Shown here in pieces: positions 25,489 through 33,954 of a stretch of DNA of 64,000 nt (the stretch's first letter is position 1; each line of letters opens with the position of its first letter). Below the pieces are notes generated by a model. The model was not told where the DNA came from. It saw nothing but the letters and a program-made list of their open reading frames with translations, and made no database searches. The stretch is from Aliarcobacter sp. GTDB taxonomy: Bacteria; Campylobacterota; Campylobacteria; Campylobacterales; Arcobacteraceae. The translations under genes were made by a program, and so were the position numbers. Location: contig JAQTXA010000007.1 of assembly GCA_028689025.1 (NCBI GenBank), positions 51,366-115,365 on the forward strand, given 5' to 3'.

Positions 25489-26613
25489 TTATCCTGCGAT
25501 TATGATTTTAAAAACTGCACCCTCTTCATCATTATGAACACTAAGTTCTCCACCCATATTTCGCTCAATTATAAGTTTTGAAATATAAAGCCCAAGACCT
25601 GTTCCTTTTGATGAATCTTTTGTACTATAATAAGGGTCAAAAATCAACTCTTGATTTTTCTCATGTATCCCACCTGCATTATCTTTTATAGTAATTGTAG
25701 ATAAAACTCCTTTTGAATCAATACTTATATCTATTCTTGGATTTTTAATCTCTTTTTCAACCAATATATCTTTTGCATTACTAAGTAAATTTAGAATAAC
25801 TTGTGCAAATTCCGTTGGATAACCATAAACTTTTTTATCCTTTTTTACATCTATATTCAACTCTATTCCAAAGTTTTTTAATGTTGCATCTATAATATTT
25901 ATAGCCTTTGAACAAGCAACTGAAACTAAAAACTCTTCTTTTATTTTATCTGGTTTATAAAAATTTCTAAAATCATCAATTGTGTTTGACATAAATTCAA
26001 TCATCTTATCACTTTTTTCAATGGCATTATAAATATGATTTTCATCAACTTTTTTAAATCTTGTTGCTGTTTCTAATTCCATTAAAATACCAGATAATTG
26101 ACTAAGAGGTTGTCTCCATTGATGGGCAATCATACTAATCATTGAACCAATTCTTGCAAGTTTTGCTTGTTCTAATATCTTTTTATCTTTTTGTTTTGCC
26201 TCTTGAATTCCACATTCAACTTTCATAAACAAATTATCATTTAAAGCTTTAAGTTCATCTTCTCTATATTGAACCTCTTTTTTATATTTTCTAATAACTT
26301 CTTTTACAATTGAAATCATTAGAAAAGAAAAAAAAGCCATAAAAAAAAGAACAACTAAAGAAACAACAATCATAAAATCTGAAAACATCTTATCTTGTTT
26401 TTCATGCTCTGCTATTTTTTTTTCAATTAGAGAATCTAATGTTTTATTATCTACATTAGTTTTAAGATAGAGCTCTTTGTACTCTTTTAATTCTAATTGA
26501 AAATTACTATGAGAAATTTTTTGATTGTATGAAACTGCAAGAAACGATATAAATATAATACAAAGGAAAGGGATAACAATAGTAAAAAAAGGGATTCCTT
26601 CTTTATTAAACAT
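25489..26613 (-). CDS. Membrane sensor histidine kinase
   Basis: The 374-residue protein has helices near residues 9-27 and 82-104 around a periplasmic loop of about 55 residues, a coiled coil, the phospho-acceptor motif MIAHQWRQPLSQLSG, and a full ATP-binding domain (NLLSNAKDI, DNAGGI, GTGLGLYISKLI). The small sensor loop has no recognised domain. The partner is the response regulator 3 nt downstream. The AHQWRQPL wording is typical of Campylobacterota kinases. The neighbouring symporter and aspA suggest a nutrient signal, which is inference. Confidence 0.9.
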   Translation of the reverse strand: MFNKEGIPFFTIVIPFLCIIFISFLAVSYNQKISHSNFQLELKEYKELYLKTNVDNKTLDSLIEKKIAEHEKQDKMFSDFMIVVSLVVLFFMAFFSFLMISIVKEVIRKYKKEVQYREDELKALNDNLFMKVECGIQEAKQKDKKILEQAKLARIGSMISMIAHQWRQPLSQLSGILMELETATRFKKVDENHIYNAIEKSDKMIEFMSNTIDDFRNFYKPDKIKEEFLVSVACSKAINIIDATLKNFGIELNIDVKKDKKVYGYPTEFAQVILNLLSNAKDILVEKEIKNPRIDISIDSKGVLSTITIKDNAGGIHEKNQELIFDPYYSTKDSSKGTGLGLYISKLIIERNMGGELSVHNDEEGAVFKIIIAG

Positions 26614-26669
26614 AAAAAACCTTCGGAGATAATTGTAAATTTATAATGTCCAAATATTACTTAAAAGTA

Positions 26670-26698
26670 TTAGGGGAAATTTTAGATATTTCCCCTAA
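26670..26698 (-). terminator. Terminator after the alanine symporter gene
   Basis: TTAGGGGAAAT and ATTTCCCCTAA form 11-bp arms around a 7-nt loop, 23 nt past the symporter stop. The T run after it is short. Confidence 0.65.
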
Positions 26699-26721
26699 AA
26701 GTACAAAAAGATAGGATTTAT

Positions 26722-28164
26722 TTAATTTTTTGATTTTTTATCATTGATATTATCAACAATCTCTTTCCAAGTCTCTTTTTCAAAATTAAACTCTACATAA
26801 TCGTTATATCTAAGAACAGGAGTTTTACCCTCTTTTACTTGTCTTTCATAACCTCTGATTAATTTTAATACTGGTTTATATAATAAAGCAATAACAATCA
26901 TATTAATAATTGCTAATAATCCCATACTTAAATCTGCAAAAGCAAAAATAGAACTTAAATCTTGGAATGAACCCCAAACAACAAGTAATATACAAACTAT
27001 TCTAAAAATATTAAATACTGTAACATTTCCTTTACTAAAGAAATTTAAACTATTTTCAGCTAAATAGTAGTTATAAATCATTGAAGAAAAACCAAATAAA
27101 AATAGTGCAATTGTTACAAAATATCCACCTAATGGCCCAATATGTTCAATTAAAGCATTTTGAGTTAATAAAATTCCTTGAACACCTGCAACCCCTGGTG
27201 TATAAACACCTGATAGAAGAATAATAAAGGCTGTACAAGAACATAAAATGATTGTATCGATAAATACTGAGAATGATTGAACTATCCCTTGTTGAACAGG
27301 ATGAGCAACATACGCAACAGCTGCAACATTTGGTGCACTTCCTAGTCCAGCTTCATTTGAGAACATACCTCTTTTTGCACCTTGTAAAATTACAGCACCA
27401 ACTCCACCACCAATCGCAGAACTTGGATTAAATGCTTCACTAACTATCATAGAAATTAAGGCTGGAATTTCATTTATATTTAAAACAATTACAACAAGTG
27501 CAATTAATAAATATCCTAAAGCCATAATTGGAACTATAACCTCTGACATTCTAGCAATTCTTCTTACTCCACCAAAAATAGTAATTCCAAAAACAATAGT
27601 TAAAGCAATTCCACTTACCCAAGTTGGTAAATTAAATGAAGCTTCAAATGAAGTAGAGATAATAAATGATTGAGTTGCATTAAATGCAAATCCAAAAGTG
27701 ATTAAAAGTAAAACAGAAATTACAACACCTAACCATCTTTGCCCTAAACCTTTAGTAGCATAATATGCTGGACCTCCTCTATAAACACAAGAATCTAATC
27801 CATCTTTTTCTTTGTATAATTGAGCTAATGAACACTCAAAGAAACTTGTAGCCATTCCAACTAAAGCAATAACCCACATCCAAAATACAGCACCAGCACC
27901 ACCAAGAGTAATAGCAACTGCAACACCTGCAATATTACCACCACCAACACGACCAGCAACGCTCAACATTAAAGCTTGAAATGAACTAATATGTCCATCT
28001 TTGTCATGAACTGTATCTCTTAAAATATTGAACATTTTAAAAAAATATCTAAATTGAACAAATCTAGAACTAATAGTAAAAAAAACTCCTAAAGCTGGTA
28101 GTAAATATATTAAAATATTTCCCCAGATAAGATCATTTAGAAATGTGTTAATTTCTGCAAACAT
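26722..28164 (-). CDS. Sodium:alanine (glycine) symporter, AGCS family
   Basis: The 480-residue protein has about 11 hydrophobic helices and the AGCS hallmarks SVAGRVGGGNIAGVAVAI near residue 68, FNATQSFIIS, and AKRGMFSNEAGLGSAPNVAA. The family imports alanine or glycine with sodium across the inner membrane. The ribosome site AGGAG is 7 nt before the ATG. It is followed by the two-component system and aspA, all leftwards, though a hairpin separates it from the kinase gene. It probably supplies amino acids for catabolism, consistent with the neighbourhood. Confidence 0.92.
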   Translation of the reverse strand: MFAEINTFLNDLIWGNILIYLLPALGVFFTISSRFVQFRYFFKMFNILRDTVHDKDGHISSFQALMLSVAGRVGGGNIAGVAVAITLGGAGAVFWMWVIALVGMATSFFECSLAQLYKEKDGLDSCVYRGGPAYYATKGLGQRWLGVVISVLLLITFGFAFNATQSFIISTSFEASFNLPTWVSGIALTIVFGITIFGGVRRIARMSEVIVPIMALGYLLIALVVIVLNINEIPALISMIVSEAFNPSSAIGGGVGAVILQGAKRGMFSNEAGLGSAPNVAAVAYVAHPVQQGIVQSFSVFIDTIILCSCTAFIILLSGVYTPGVAGVQGILLTQNALIEHIGPLGGYFVTIALFLFGFSSMIYNYYLAENSLNFFSKGNVTVFNIFRIVCILLVVWGSFQDLSSIFAFADLSMGLLAIINMIVIALLYKPVLKLIRGYERQVKEGKTPVLRYNDYVEFNFEKETWKEIVDNINDKKSKN

Positions 28165-28274
28165 TTTATCTCCTTAATTTATATATAGAAAACTTTAACA
28201 TCTCTTAGAGTGTTAAAAGTGTCTTTTAAAAGCTTAAAAAGAAAAATTAAATAAAAAGAGATTTGAATAAAAGA

Positions 28275-28306
28275 AAAACTGAAACAAGAAAAATAGTTTC
28301 AGTTTT
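28275..28306 (-). terminator. Terminator after mtnN
   Basis: AAAACTGAAAC and GTTTCAGTTTT form perfect 11-bp arms around a 10-nt loop, with a T-rich tail on the reverse strand, 18 nt past the mtnN stop. Confidence 0.75.
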
Positions 28307-28324
28307 ATTGAGATTTAAAAGAGT

Positions 28325-29020
28325 TTATTTTTTTAACTCTTTTAAAATTTTGATTAAATAATCAGCAGAATTCTTAGCACTTGATTTTAAAAATTCATCA
28401 AAATCAAATCCAGCATCCATATCCGCACTATCAGAAATAGCTCTTAATATAAAAAATGGAACATTTAAAGCATCACAAACAACAGCAACACTTGCACCTT
28501 CCATCTCTAAAGCATCTGCATTAAAAGTATTTTGAATAAAATCTTTTCTATCAGTTGAATGAACAAATTGATCACCAGTTGCAATAGTTCCAACGATTAC
28601 TTTTAAATCATTTTCATTTGCAACTTTAACAGCAAGTTCTCTTAACTCTTTTGATGTTTCAACAAATACTTTTCCACCTGGAACATATCCATAAGGATGT
28701 CCAAAGGCAGTAATATCTAAATCATGTTGGCAAAGTTTATCAGCAATGATTAAATCCCCAATTTTAAGCTCAGGATTTATTCCACCAGCAACTCCTGAAA
28801 ATAAAAGAGTATCACATCCAAATTTTTCAATCATAGTTGCAGCTGTTAAACTTGCAAATACTTTTCCAATTTTTGAATATGCAATTACAATATCTAAACC
28901 ATTATATGAAACTTCATAATATTTATTGTTTGCAAACTCTACAACATTTACACTATCAAAATAGGCTAAAAGAGGTTCAATCTCTTCTTCCATAGCCCCC
29001 ATTATTGCTAATTTAGTCAT
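28325..29020 (-). CDS. mtnN: 5'-methylthioadenosine/S-adenosylhomocysteine nucleosidase
   Basis: The 231-residue protein matches the MtnN/Pfs family: IGAMEEEI at the start, SGVAGGINPELKIGD, ATGDQFV, and the end part EMEGASVAVVCDAL plus RAISDSAD with the catalytic aspartate. It removes adenine from methylthioadenosine and S-adenosylhomocysteine. In Campylobacterota the same enzyme also acts on 6-amino-6-deoxyfutalosine in menaquinone synthesis, so a double role is likely (family knowledge). Its ATG overlaps the fabD stop by 8 nt, which indicates translational coupling. Confidence 0.94.
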   Translation of the reverse strand: MTKLAIMGAMEEEIEPLLAYFDSVNVVEFANNKYYEVSYNGLDIVIAYSKIGKVFASLTAATMIEKFGCDTLLFSGVAGGINPELKIGDLIIADKLCQHDLDITAFGHPYGYVPGGKVFVETSKELRELAVKVANENDLKVIVGTIATGDQFVHSTDRKDFIQNTFNADALEMEGASVAVVCDALNVPFFILRAISDSADMDAGFDFDEFLKSSAKNSADYLIKILKELKK

Positions 29021-29942
29021 TTAGTTCACCTGCAATTGCTTCTAATGTATTCATATCTGAAACATTAATTGTTGGAATTTTTGTGATTTTTTTATTTAAA
29101 CCTTTTAAAACTATTCCATTTCCAAATTCAATAAATAAATCAACTTCATTTTCATGAGAACTAATTGATTGTTTATATTTAACTGGACTTGTAAGTTGAG
29201 CTGATAATAATTTAATAGCTTCATCTTTTGTAGTATAAGCTTCTGTAGTTACATTTGAAATAACTGGTGAGAATTCATCTTTTAAGAATTTTTCTAAATA
29301 AGGTGTTAAACTCTCAACTGCACTTTTTAGTAATTCACAGTGACTTGCAACTGACATATCTAAAACTATTGCTCTTTTCGCACCAGCTGCTTTAAATGTA
29401 TCAACAAGTGATTCTAAATCAGCTTTAATACCTGCAAGAACTAATTGACCATCCATATTATAATTTGCTGGCCAAACTTGTTTTCCAAGCTCTCTTTGCT
29501 CAGTACAAACTTTTTCAACTATTTCATCATCAATTCCTACTAGTGCCATCATTCCTGCATTTCCACCAGCACAAGCTTCAGTCATAAATAAACCTCTTTT
29601 ATGAACTAATTCAACTGCATCTAAATAATCAAGTGCACCAGCAGCAACTAATGCTGAAAATTCACCTAATGAGTGTCCTAAAACAAATTCAGGAGTAATA
29701 TTATATTTTTCTTTGAAAATTGCATTTGCAATAGAACTAACTAATAAAATAGCAGGTTGAGTAAACTCTGTTTTACCTATATTTTCATTTTCTTCAAATA
29801 AAAGTTTTTCAAAATCAATTCCTAATCTAGCACTAGCATTTGAAATCATCTCTTTTGCTACATCACTATTATCAAAGAAATCTTTTCCCATACCTATAGT
29901 TTGACTTCCTTGACCAGGAAAAATAAAAGCAACTTTTTTCAT
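29013..29942 (-). CDS. fabD: Malonyl-CoA:ACP transacylase
   Basis: The 309-residue protein has FPGQGSQTIGMGKDF at the start, the nucleophile elbow GHSLGEFSALVAAGAL with the catalytic serine, the conserved arginine in VHKRGLFM, and the histidine in SVASHCELL. It loads malonyl groups onto acyl carrier protein for fatty-acid synthesis. Length is standard. AGAGG lies 8 nt upstream. It heads a two-gene unit with mtnN, separated from slyD by a pair of overlapping inverted repeats. Confidence 0.96.
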   Translation of the reverse strand: MKKVAFIFPGQGSQTIGMGKDFFDNSDVAKEMISNASARLGIDFEKLLFEENENIGKTEFTQPAILLVSSIANAIFKEKYNITPEFVLGHSLGEFSALVAAGALDYLDAVELVHKRGLFMTEACAGGNAGMMALVGIDDEIVEKVCTEQRELGKQVWPANYNMDGQLVLAGIKADLESLVDTFKAAGAKRAIVLDMSVASHCELLKSAVESLTPYLEKFLKDEFSPVISNVTTEAYTTKDEAIKLLSAQLTSPVKYKQSISSHENEVDLFIEFGNGIVLKGLNKKITKIPTINVSDMNTLEAIAGELND

Positions 29943-29978
29943 TGTAAATACCTCTTTATAAATTAATTAATTTTAAAT

Positions 29979-30054
29979 AAAACTATTTTTTAAAGTTAAA
30001 AGCATAACCCTAAAAAATAGTTTTGCCCAAATGTAAGAATACACTCGGGCAAAA
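29979..30054 (-). terminator. Overlapping inverted repeats between slyD and fabD
   Basis: TTTTGCCC at 30021-30028 pairs with GGGCAAAA at 30047-30054 and, on the reverse strand, is followed by CTATTTTTT, a standard terminator for the upstream Tol-Pal/slyD genes. The same T-rich segment (30012-30024) is also a perfect 13-nt inverted repeat of 29979-29991. The two stems share bases 30021-30024. Confidence 0.7.
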
Positions 30055-30082
30055 TTTATATTTTTTTAGTATAAAAAAATGA

Positions 30083-30664
30083 TTAGTGACAACCACATCC
30101 ACCATGAGAATGGCCATGACCTTTACTTTCAGTTCCACAAGAACCAGCACCATGGTCATGACCGTGATCGTGACCACCGCCACCACAACAACCACCACCC
30201 ATAGCAGCCATACCACCAACAACACCAGTTTGAACTTCTTCTTCAGTTGCATCTCTTAAAGATAAAATTGCAACAGAGAACATTAAAGTTCTTCCAGCCA
30301 TTGGATGATTATAATCAATTGTAACATCTGAATCAGAGAAAGATTTAACTACAACTTGTACAGTTTCACCATGTTCACCTGTACCATATAAAGACATACC
30401 AGCAGTTAACTCAATACCAGCAAATTGTTCTTTTGGTAAAGTTTGAACAGCTTCATCATTATATTCACCATAAGCATCAACAGGTTGAACTAAAACGTCT
30501 GCTTCTTCATTTGCTGACATTTCAATTAATTTAGACTCAAGACCTGGAATAATTTGACCTTTTCCTGAAATAAATTCTAAAGGAGCTTGACCTACATTTG
30601 TATCTAATTGCTCACCAGTTTTTGCATCTTTTAATGTATATTCAATACCTATTACTTTTGACAT
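30083..30664 (-). CDS. slyD: FKBP-type peptidyl-prolyl isomerase SlyD with metal-binding tail
   Basis: The 193-residue protein starts with the SlyD FKBP half (GIEYTLKDAKTGEQLDTN, PLEFISGKGQIIPGLESKL), contains the inserted chaperone flap (about 70-120), and returns with DYNHPMAGRTLMFSV. The last 45 residues are almost only Gly, His and Cys (for example GGGCCGGGGHDHGHDHG and HGHSHGGCGCH). In E. coli SlyD such a tail binds nickel and helps hydrogenase maturation; here a similar metal-handling role is likely. It lies 20 bp after cpoB in the same direction. Confidence 0.95.
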   Translation of the reverse strand: MSKVIGIEYTLKDAKTGEQLDTNVGQAPLEFISGKGQIIPGLESKLIEMSANEEADVLVQPVDAYGEYNDEAVQTLPKEQFAGIELTAGMSLYGTGEHGETVQVVVKSFSDSDVTIDYNHPMAGRTLMFSVAILSLRDATEEEVQTGVVGGMAAMGGGCCGGGGHDHGHDHGAGSCGTESKGHGHSHGGCGCH

Positions 30665-30684
30665 GTTTTTTCCTTATTTAATAT

Positions 30685-31677
30685 TTATTTTAATTTCGAT
30701 AAATTTTGATTTGCTACTTTTGCTTCACTTGAACTTGGATAAAGATCAATTAAAGTACTATAAAAGCTTTTTGCATTATCTTTGTCTTTTGTTTTTTCAA
30801 ATGAAATAGCACTGTGCAATAATAATGTTGGCATATAAGCTGCTTTGTCATTCAACATAGCAGATTTTTTATAATGACTTATTGCAACATCATATTTTTT
30901 CCTCATATACCAATTTTGTGCCAAATAGAAATTAACCTCTGCAGGTTTATAATTTGCTTCTAAAAGCTTTTCATATTTTGGAGTTGAAGAATCATATTTT
31001 TTCGAATCAAAATCACTTTTTGCTTCTTTTAATAAACTAGCCTTATCTTCTGAAGTTGTTAACTTTTTAGAAGAAACATCAACATTTGCTGCCCCAACAT
31101 CAACACCTGACTTATTAGAATCTAATTTTGTAGTAGGTGTAACTTGAGAAGTTTTAACTCCCATAGCTTTTTTTAAGGCTTCAAATTCTTCTCTTGTTAT
31201 AAATTGACCCATATTTTTTTCTAATTCATTAGAAGAAACATATTCAGAGTTAATTTTATTCACAAGAGTAGATAGTTTTGTAAGTGCAATTTTTAATCCA
31301 TTAACTGTATCAGCTAATTGAGCGTCTCCACCAGAAGACGAAGAGTTTGTGTTATTAGAACCTAAATCTGAAGAGGAACCAACCTTCTGCATTAAATCAT
31401 CAACTTTTTTAGAAGTTGTATTTAATTTTGCAGAATCACCTTCATATGTAGACTCTAAGCCTTCTAACCTTGTTTTAATAGTCTCAAGTAAAGAATTAAT
31501 ATCTCCCATCTTAGATGTCAGATTATTAATGCTATCTTGATTTTTCAAGATATGTTTTTCTGAAGAAGTTAGTCCATAAGAACCACTTCCACTAGAATCA
31601 CTTGATCCATAAACCGAAACCTCTTGGGCTACGGTTAATGAACTTGCTACTAAAAAAGATAGAAGATACTTAGTCAT
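30685..31677 (-). CDS. cpoB: Tol-Pal system coordinator CpoB/YbgF-like protein
   Basis: The 330-residue protein has a signal peptide (residues 1-17, LLSFLVASSLTVAQE), a coiled-coil region (about 40-175, with SINNLTSKMGDINSLLETIK), a Ser/Asn-rich linker, and C-terminal TPR repeats (about 205-330, SDFDSKKYDSSTPKYEKLL and NWYMRKKYDVAISHYKKSA). This order is that of CpoB, which links peptidoglycan synthesis to the Tol-Pal machine in the periplasm. It starts 5 nt after the pal stop, so it is in the pal operon. Sequence in the linker is low complexity. Confidence 0.88.
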   Translation of the reverse strand: MTKYLLSFLVASSLTVAQEVSVYGSSDSSGSGSYGLTSSEKHILKNQDSINNLTSKMGDINSLLETIKTRLEGLESTYEGDSAKLNTTSKKVDDLMQKVGSSSDLGSNNTNSSSSGGDAQLADTVNGLKIALTKLSTLVNKINSEYVSSNELEKNMGQFITREEFEALKKAMGVKTSQVTPTTKLDSNKSGVDVGAANVDVSSKKLTTSEDKASLLKEAKSDFDSKKYDSSTPKYEKLLEANYKPAEVNFYLAQNWYMRKKYDVAISHYKKSAMLNDKAAYMPTLLLHSAISFEKTKDKDNAKSFYSTLIDLYPSSSEAKVANQNLSKLK

Positions 31678-31682
31678 CAGAA

Positions 31683-32222
31683 TTATTTACTTAATTCGTG
31701 TTCAACTCTTCTGTTTTTAGCCCAACAATCTTTAGTTTTTTCAGTACAAACTGGAGAACTTTCACCTAAAGAAACTAATGCAACATTAGCAGTTACACCG
31801 TTAGCAACTAAAACATCTTTAACAGAATTTGCTCTTTTTAAACCTAATGCGTAGTTATACTCATCTGATCCCCACTCATCTGTGTTACCAGATACAGTTA
31901 CAGTTGTGTCAGCAGTTAATGCAGATAATTTAGAAGCATTAGAAACAGCTTTGTCATTGTTTTCTGAAGTTAAGTTATATTTGTCAAATCCAAAATATAC
32001 ATGCTCAATTAAAACTTTTTGACCATTGATCATATAGTAGTTACCATTTGCAGCTTTTTCTAAAGCAGAGAAGCTTCCATCAGTCATTGAAGAATCAGCA
32101 GTATTTGCAGTTTCTGCAGCAGCTGCACCATTGTCAACATTCATGTCAGCATTTTTTTCACTACAACCAGTAGAGAATAACATTGCCGCAACTAATAAAG
32201 AATAAACACCTAATTTTTTCAT
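31683..32222 (-). CDS. pal: Peptidoglycan-associated lipoprotein Pal
   Basis: The 179-residue protein has a lipoprotein signal with cysteine in LLVAAMLFSTGCSEKN (residue 20) and a C-terminal OmpA-like domain: YFGFDKYNLTSENNDK, SGNTDEWGSDEYNYALG and ENRRVEHELSK-like KNRRVEHEL. It anchors in the outer membrane and grips peptidoglycan, with TolB as partner. A good ribosome site (AAGGA, 8 nt) precedes it. It is separated from tolB by 458 bp and has its own promoter. Confidence 0.95.
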   Translation of the reverse strand: MKKLGVYSLLVAAMLFSTGCSEKNADMNVDNGAAAAETANTADSSMTDGSFSALEKAANGNYYMINGQKVLIEHVYFGFDKYNLTSENNDKAVSNASKLSALTADTTVTVSGNTDEWGSDEYNYALGLKRANSVKDVLVANGVTANVALVSLGESSPVCTEKTKDCWAKNRRVEHELSK

Positions 32223-32253
32223 ATTTTTGTCCTTGAAATAAAAATTTGCTGAA

Positions 32254-32259
32254 ATAATA
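32254..32259 (-). promoter_or_regulatory. -10 box of the pal promoter
   Basis: On the reverse strand TATTAT, preceded by TTG, lies 31 nt upstream of the pal ATG. It gives pal-cpoB-slyD a promoter of their own, separate from tolQRAB. Confidence 0.45.
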
Positions 32260-32619
32260 CAAGAGTGAACCTTAATTATTGTTTATAAAAATTAAATCAA
32301 TAAAAACTAAGTACTTAAAATTTAAAAAGGAAGCAAGAAAGCCTATATTATCGATGTTTAAATAAATTTTCATAAAATATATTTTCATTGAAAATAATTA
32401 AATTATATAAAAAATATCACATATTTAGTTAATAATATTTACATTTCTGAATATAATACTATTGCATTACTTAATAATTTATTTAAATGGAAATTTTAAA
32501 TCAATGAATTTTAAAATTATACTCTGTTTAATCAGTGAGTTTTTATTGTAAAAGGTAAATTTTAGATGAAAAGTTAATTAGGAATAAAGTTTTATATCAA
32601 GATGTCATATGCTGAAGTA

Positions 32620-32663
32620 TTTTTACAAAGCTTTATAAAAAATATATAAAGCTACTGTAAAAA
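32620..32663 (-). terminator. Terminator after tolB
   Basis: A two-part stem (TTTTTACA with TGTAAAAA, AGCTTTATA with TATAAAGCT, small bulges) lies 18 nt past the tolB stop. No strong T run follows, so it may be weak. Confidence 0.55.
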
Positions 32664-32680
32664 TGATTTTAAATCTAGAA

Positions 32681-33949
32681 TTACCAATCTATAGATTGTA
32701 TTCTTTTACCTTTTAATGGAAATAAAAATGACTTACTATATTCAAGTCTGATTATTCCTATTGAACTAGCTCCTCCAAAAGTTTTAACATATAATAGAGT
32801 TTCACCATCAGTTGAAAATTTAGGAAACTGATTAATACCACTAGATGTTAATCTTTTTAAACTATCTGTTTTTGTTGAAATTAAATATAAATTAAAACTT
32901 TTTTCTCCCATTTCATTTGAAGAATCTTTACTACTATATACAATATTATTACCAAATGCAGTAGCAGAAGAGTTATTATTACTATGATATACTAATCTTT
33001 CAACAGAAGTTGAATTGATACTCTGTGCAAAAATATTAGGATTTCCTAATCTATCTGAAACAAATACAATTCTTGAATCATTTTCAATAAAATGTCCACC
33101 AACATCTATTCCAGCAAATTTTGTAATTTGAGTTTGTTTTTTTGTTCTTAAATCATATATAAAAATATCTGGTTGCCCAGTAGGAGAAGCTGTAACTAAC
33201 AATTTAGTACCATTTGCATTAACATCTGAACAAGCTAACATACCATCTGATTCCATAATTATTTCTTTACTTCTATTATAAATATTTAATTTAACTAATG
33301 TAGGTTTTTTATAATTATAAGTAGTATAGTAAATAGTTTTTTGCTCATTATCTGCCCATTTAGGGAAAATATTCAATCCTCCAGTAACAACCGTTTTCTT
33401 ATATGTTAAAGTATAATCCCCAATCATAATATCAGCTTTCCCCGATTCAGTATATGTTGAAAATACAACGAATTTTTCCATCCAATCAATGCCTGGTGCT
33501 TTAAAGAAAGCATTAACAGATATTGCAGCTTTATGTGCTAAAAATACAAATCTATCTTCTTGAGTAGTAGCAAAATTCTTTTCTAAAATTAATGTTCTTG
33601 AATTTATATCATACAATTTTGTCATCAAAGTATAAGAACCTGCTTCTTTTTTAGCAGATATATTTAAATATAAATTAATTCCTTGATTAGATAAACCAAG
33701 AATATCCGGCATATTTTCATAAGATGTCACACTATTTACTGATGCAACTTCAAAATGACCACTTACAGATAAATCATCTGCTAAACTTTTCTTTATCTTA
33801 TTTAAAGTTTCAATTTCTGAAGTATCAGTTGCAACTGAAACTAAAATTTTTGGTAAAGCATTAACTTTTTTAACTACTTCTAAATTTGCATCAACTTCTG
33901 CAAAAACTGAACTAAATACCAATGATAACAATAATAATATTTTATACAT
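32681..33949 (-). CDS. tolB: Tol-Pal system protein TolB
   Basis: The 422-residue protein has a signal peptide (residues 1-17, YKILLLLSLVFSSVFAE), an N-terminal TolB domain (PKILVSVATDTSEIE onward) and a C-terminal beta-propeller with repeated blades such as ANGTKLLVTASPTGQPDIFI and SRIVFVSDRLGNPNIF. It works in the periplasm between Pal and TolA. It starts 5 nt after the tolA-like stop. Length is standard. Confidence 0.95.
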   Translation of the reverse strand: MYKILLLLSLVFSSVFAEVDANLEVVKKVNALPKILVSVATDTSEIETLNKIKKSLADDLSVSGHFEVASVNSVTSYENMPDILGLSNQGINLYLNISAKKEAGSYTLMTKLYDINSRTLILEKNFATTQEDRFVFLAHKAAISVNAFFKAPGIDWMEKFVVFSTYTESGKADIMIGDYTLTYKKTVVTGGLNIFPKWADNEQKTIYYTTYNYKKPTLVKLNIYNRSKEIIMESDGMLACSDVNANGTKLLVTASPTGQPDIFIYDLRTKKQTQITKFAGIDVGGHFIENDSRIVFVSDRLGNPNIFAQSINSTSVERLVYHSNNNSSATAFGNNIVYSSKDSSNEMGEKSFNLYLISTKTDSLKRLTSSGINQFPKFSTDGETLLYVKTFGGASSIGIIRLEYSKSFLFPLKGKRIQSIDW

Positions 33950-33954
33950 ACATT

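Larger units (their letters stand above)
32223..32680. other. 458-bp gene-free region between tolB and pal
   Basis: Nothing that looks like a gene is seen in either direction; the DNA is over 75% A+T by eye. It holds the tolB terminator at its right-numbered start (32620-32663) and the pal promoter at 32254-32259. The middle, 32280-32610, shows no structure I can support. Confidence 0.6.

Noticed and set aside
30010..30252. An 80-codon reverse frame rich in valine
   Set aside because: It is a shifted frame over the Gly/His-rich repeats of the slyD tail; the composition comes from the repeated codons.
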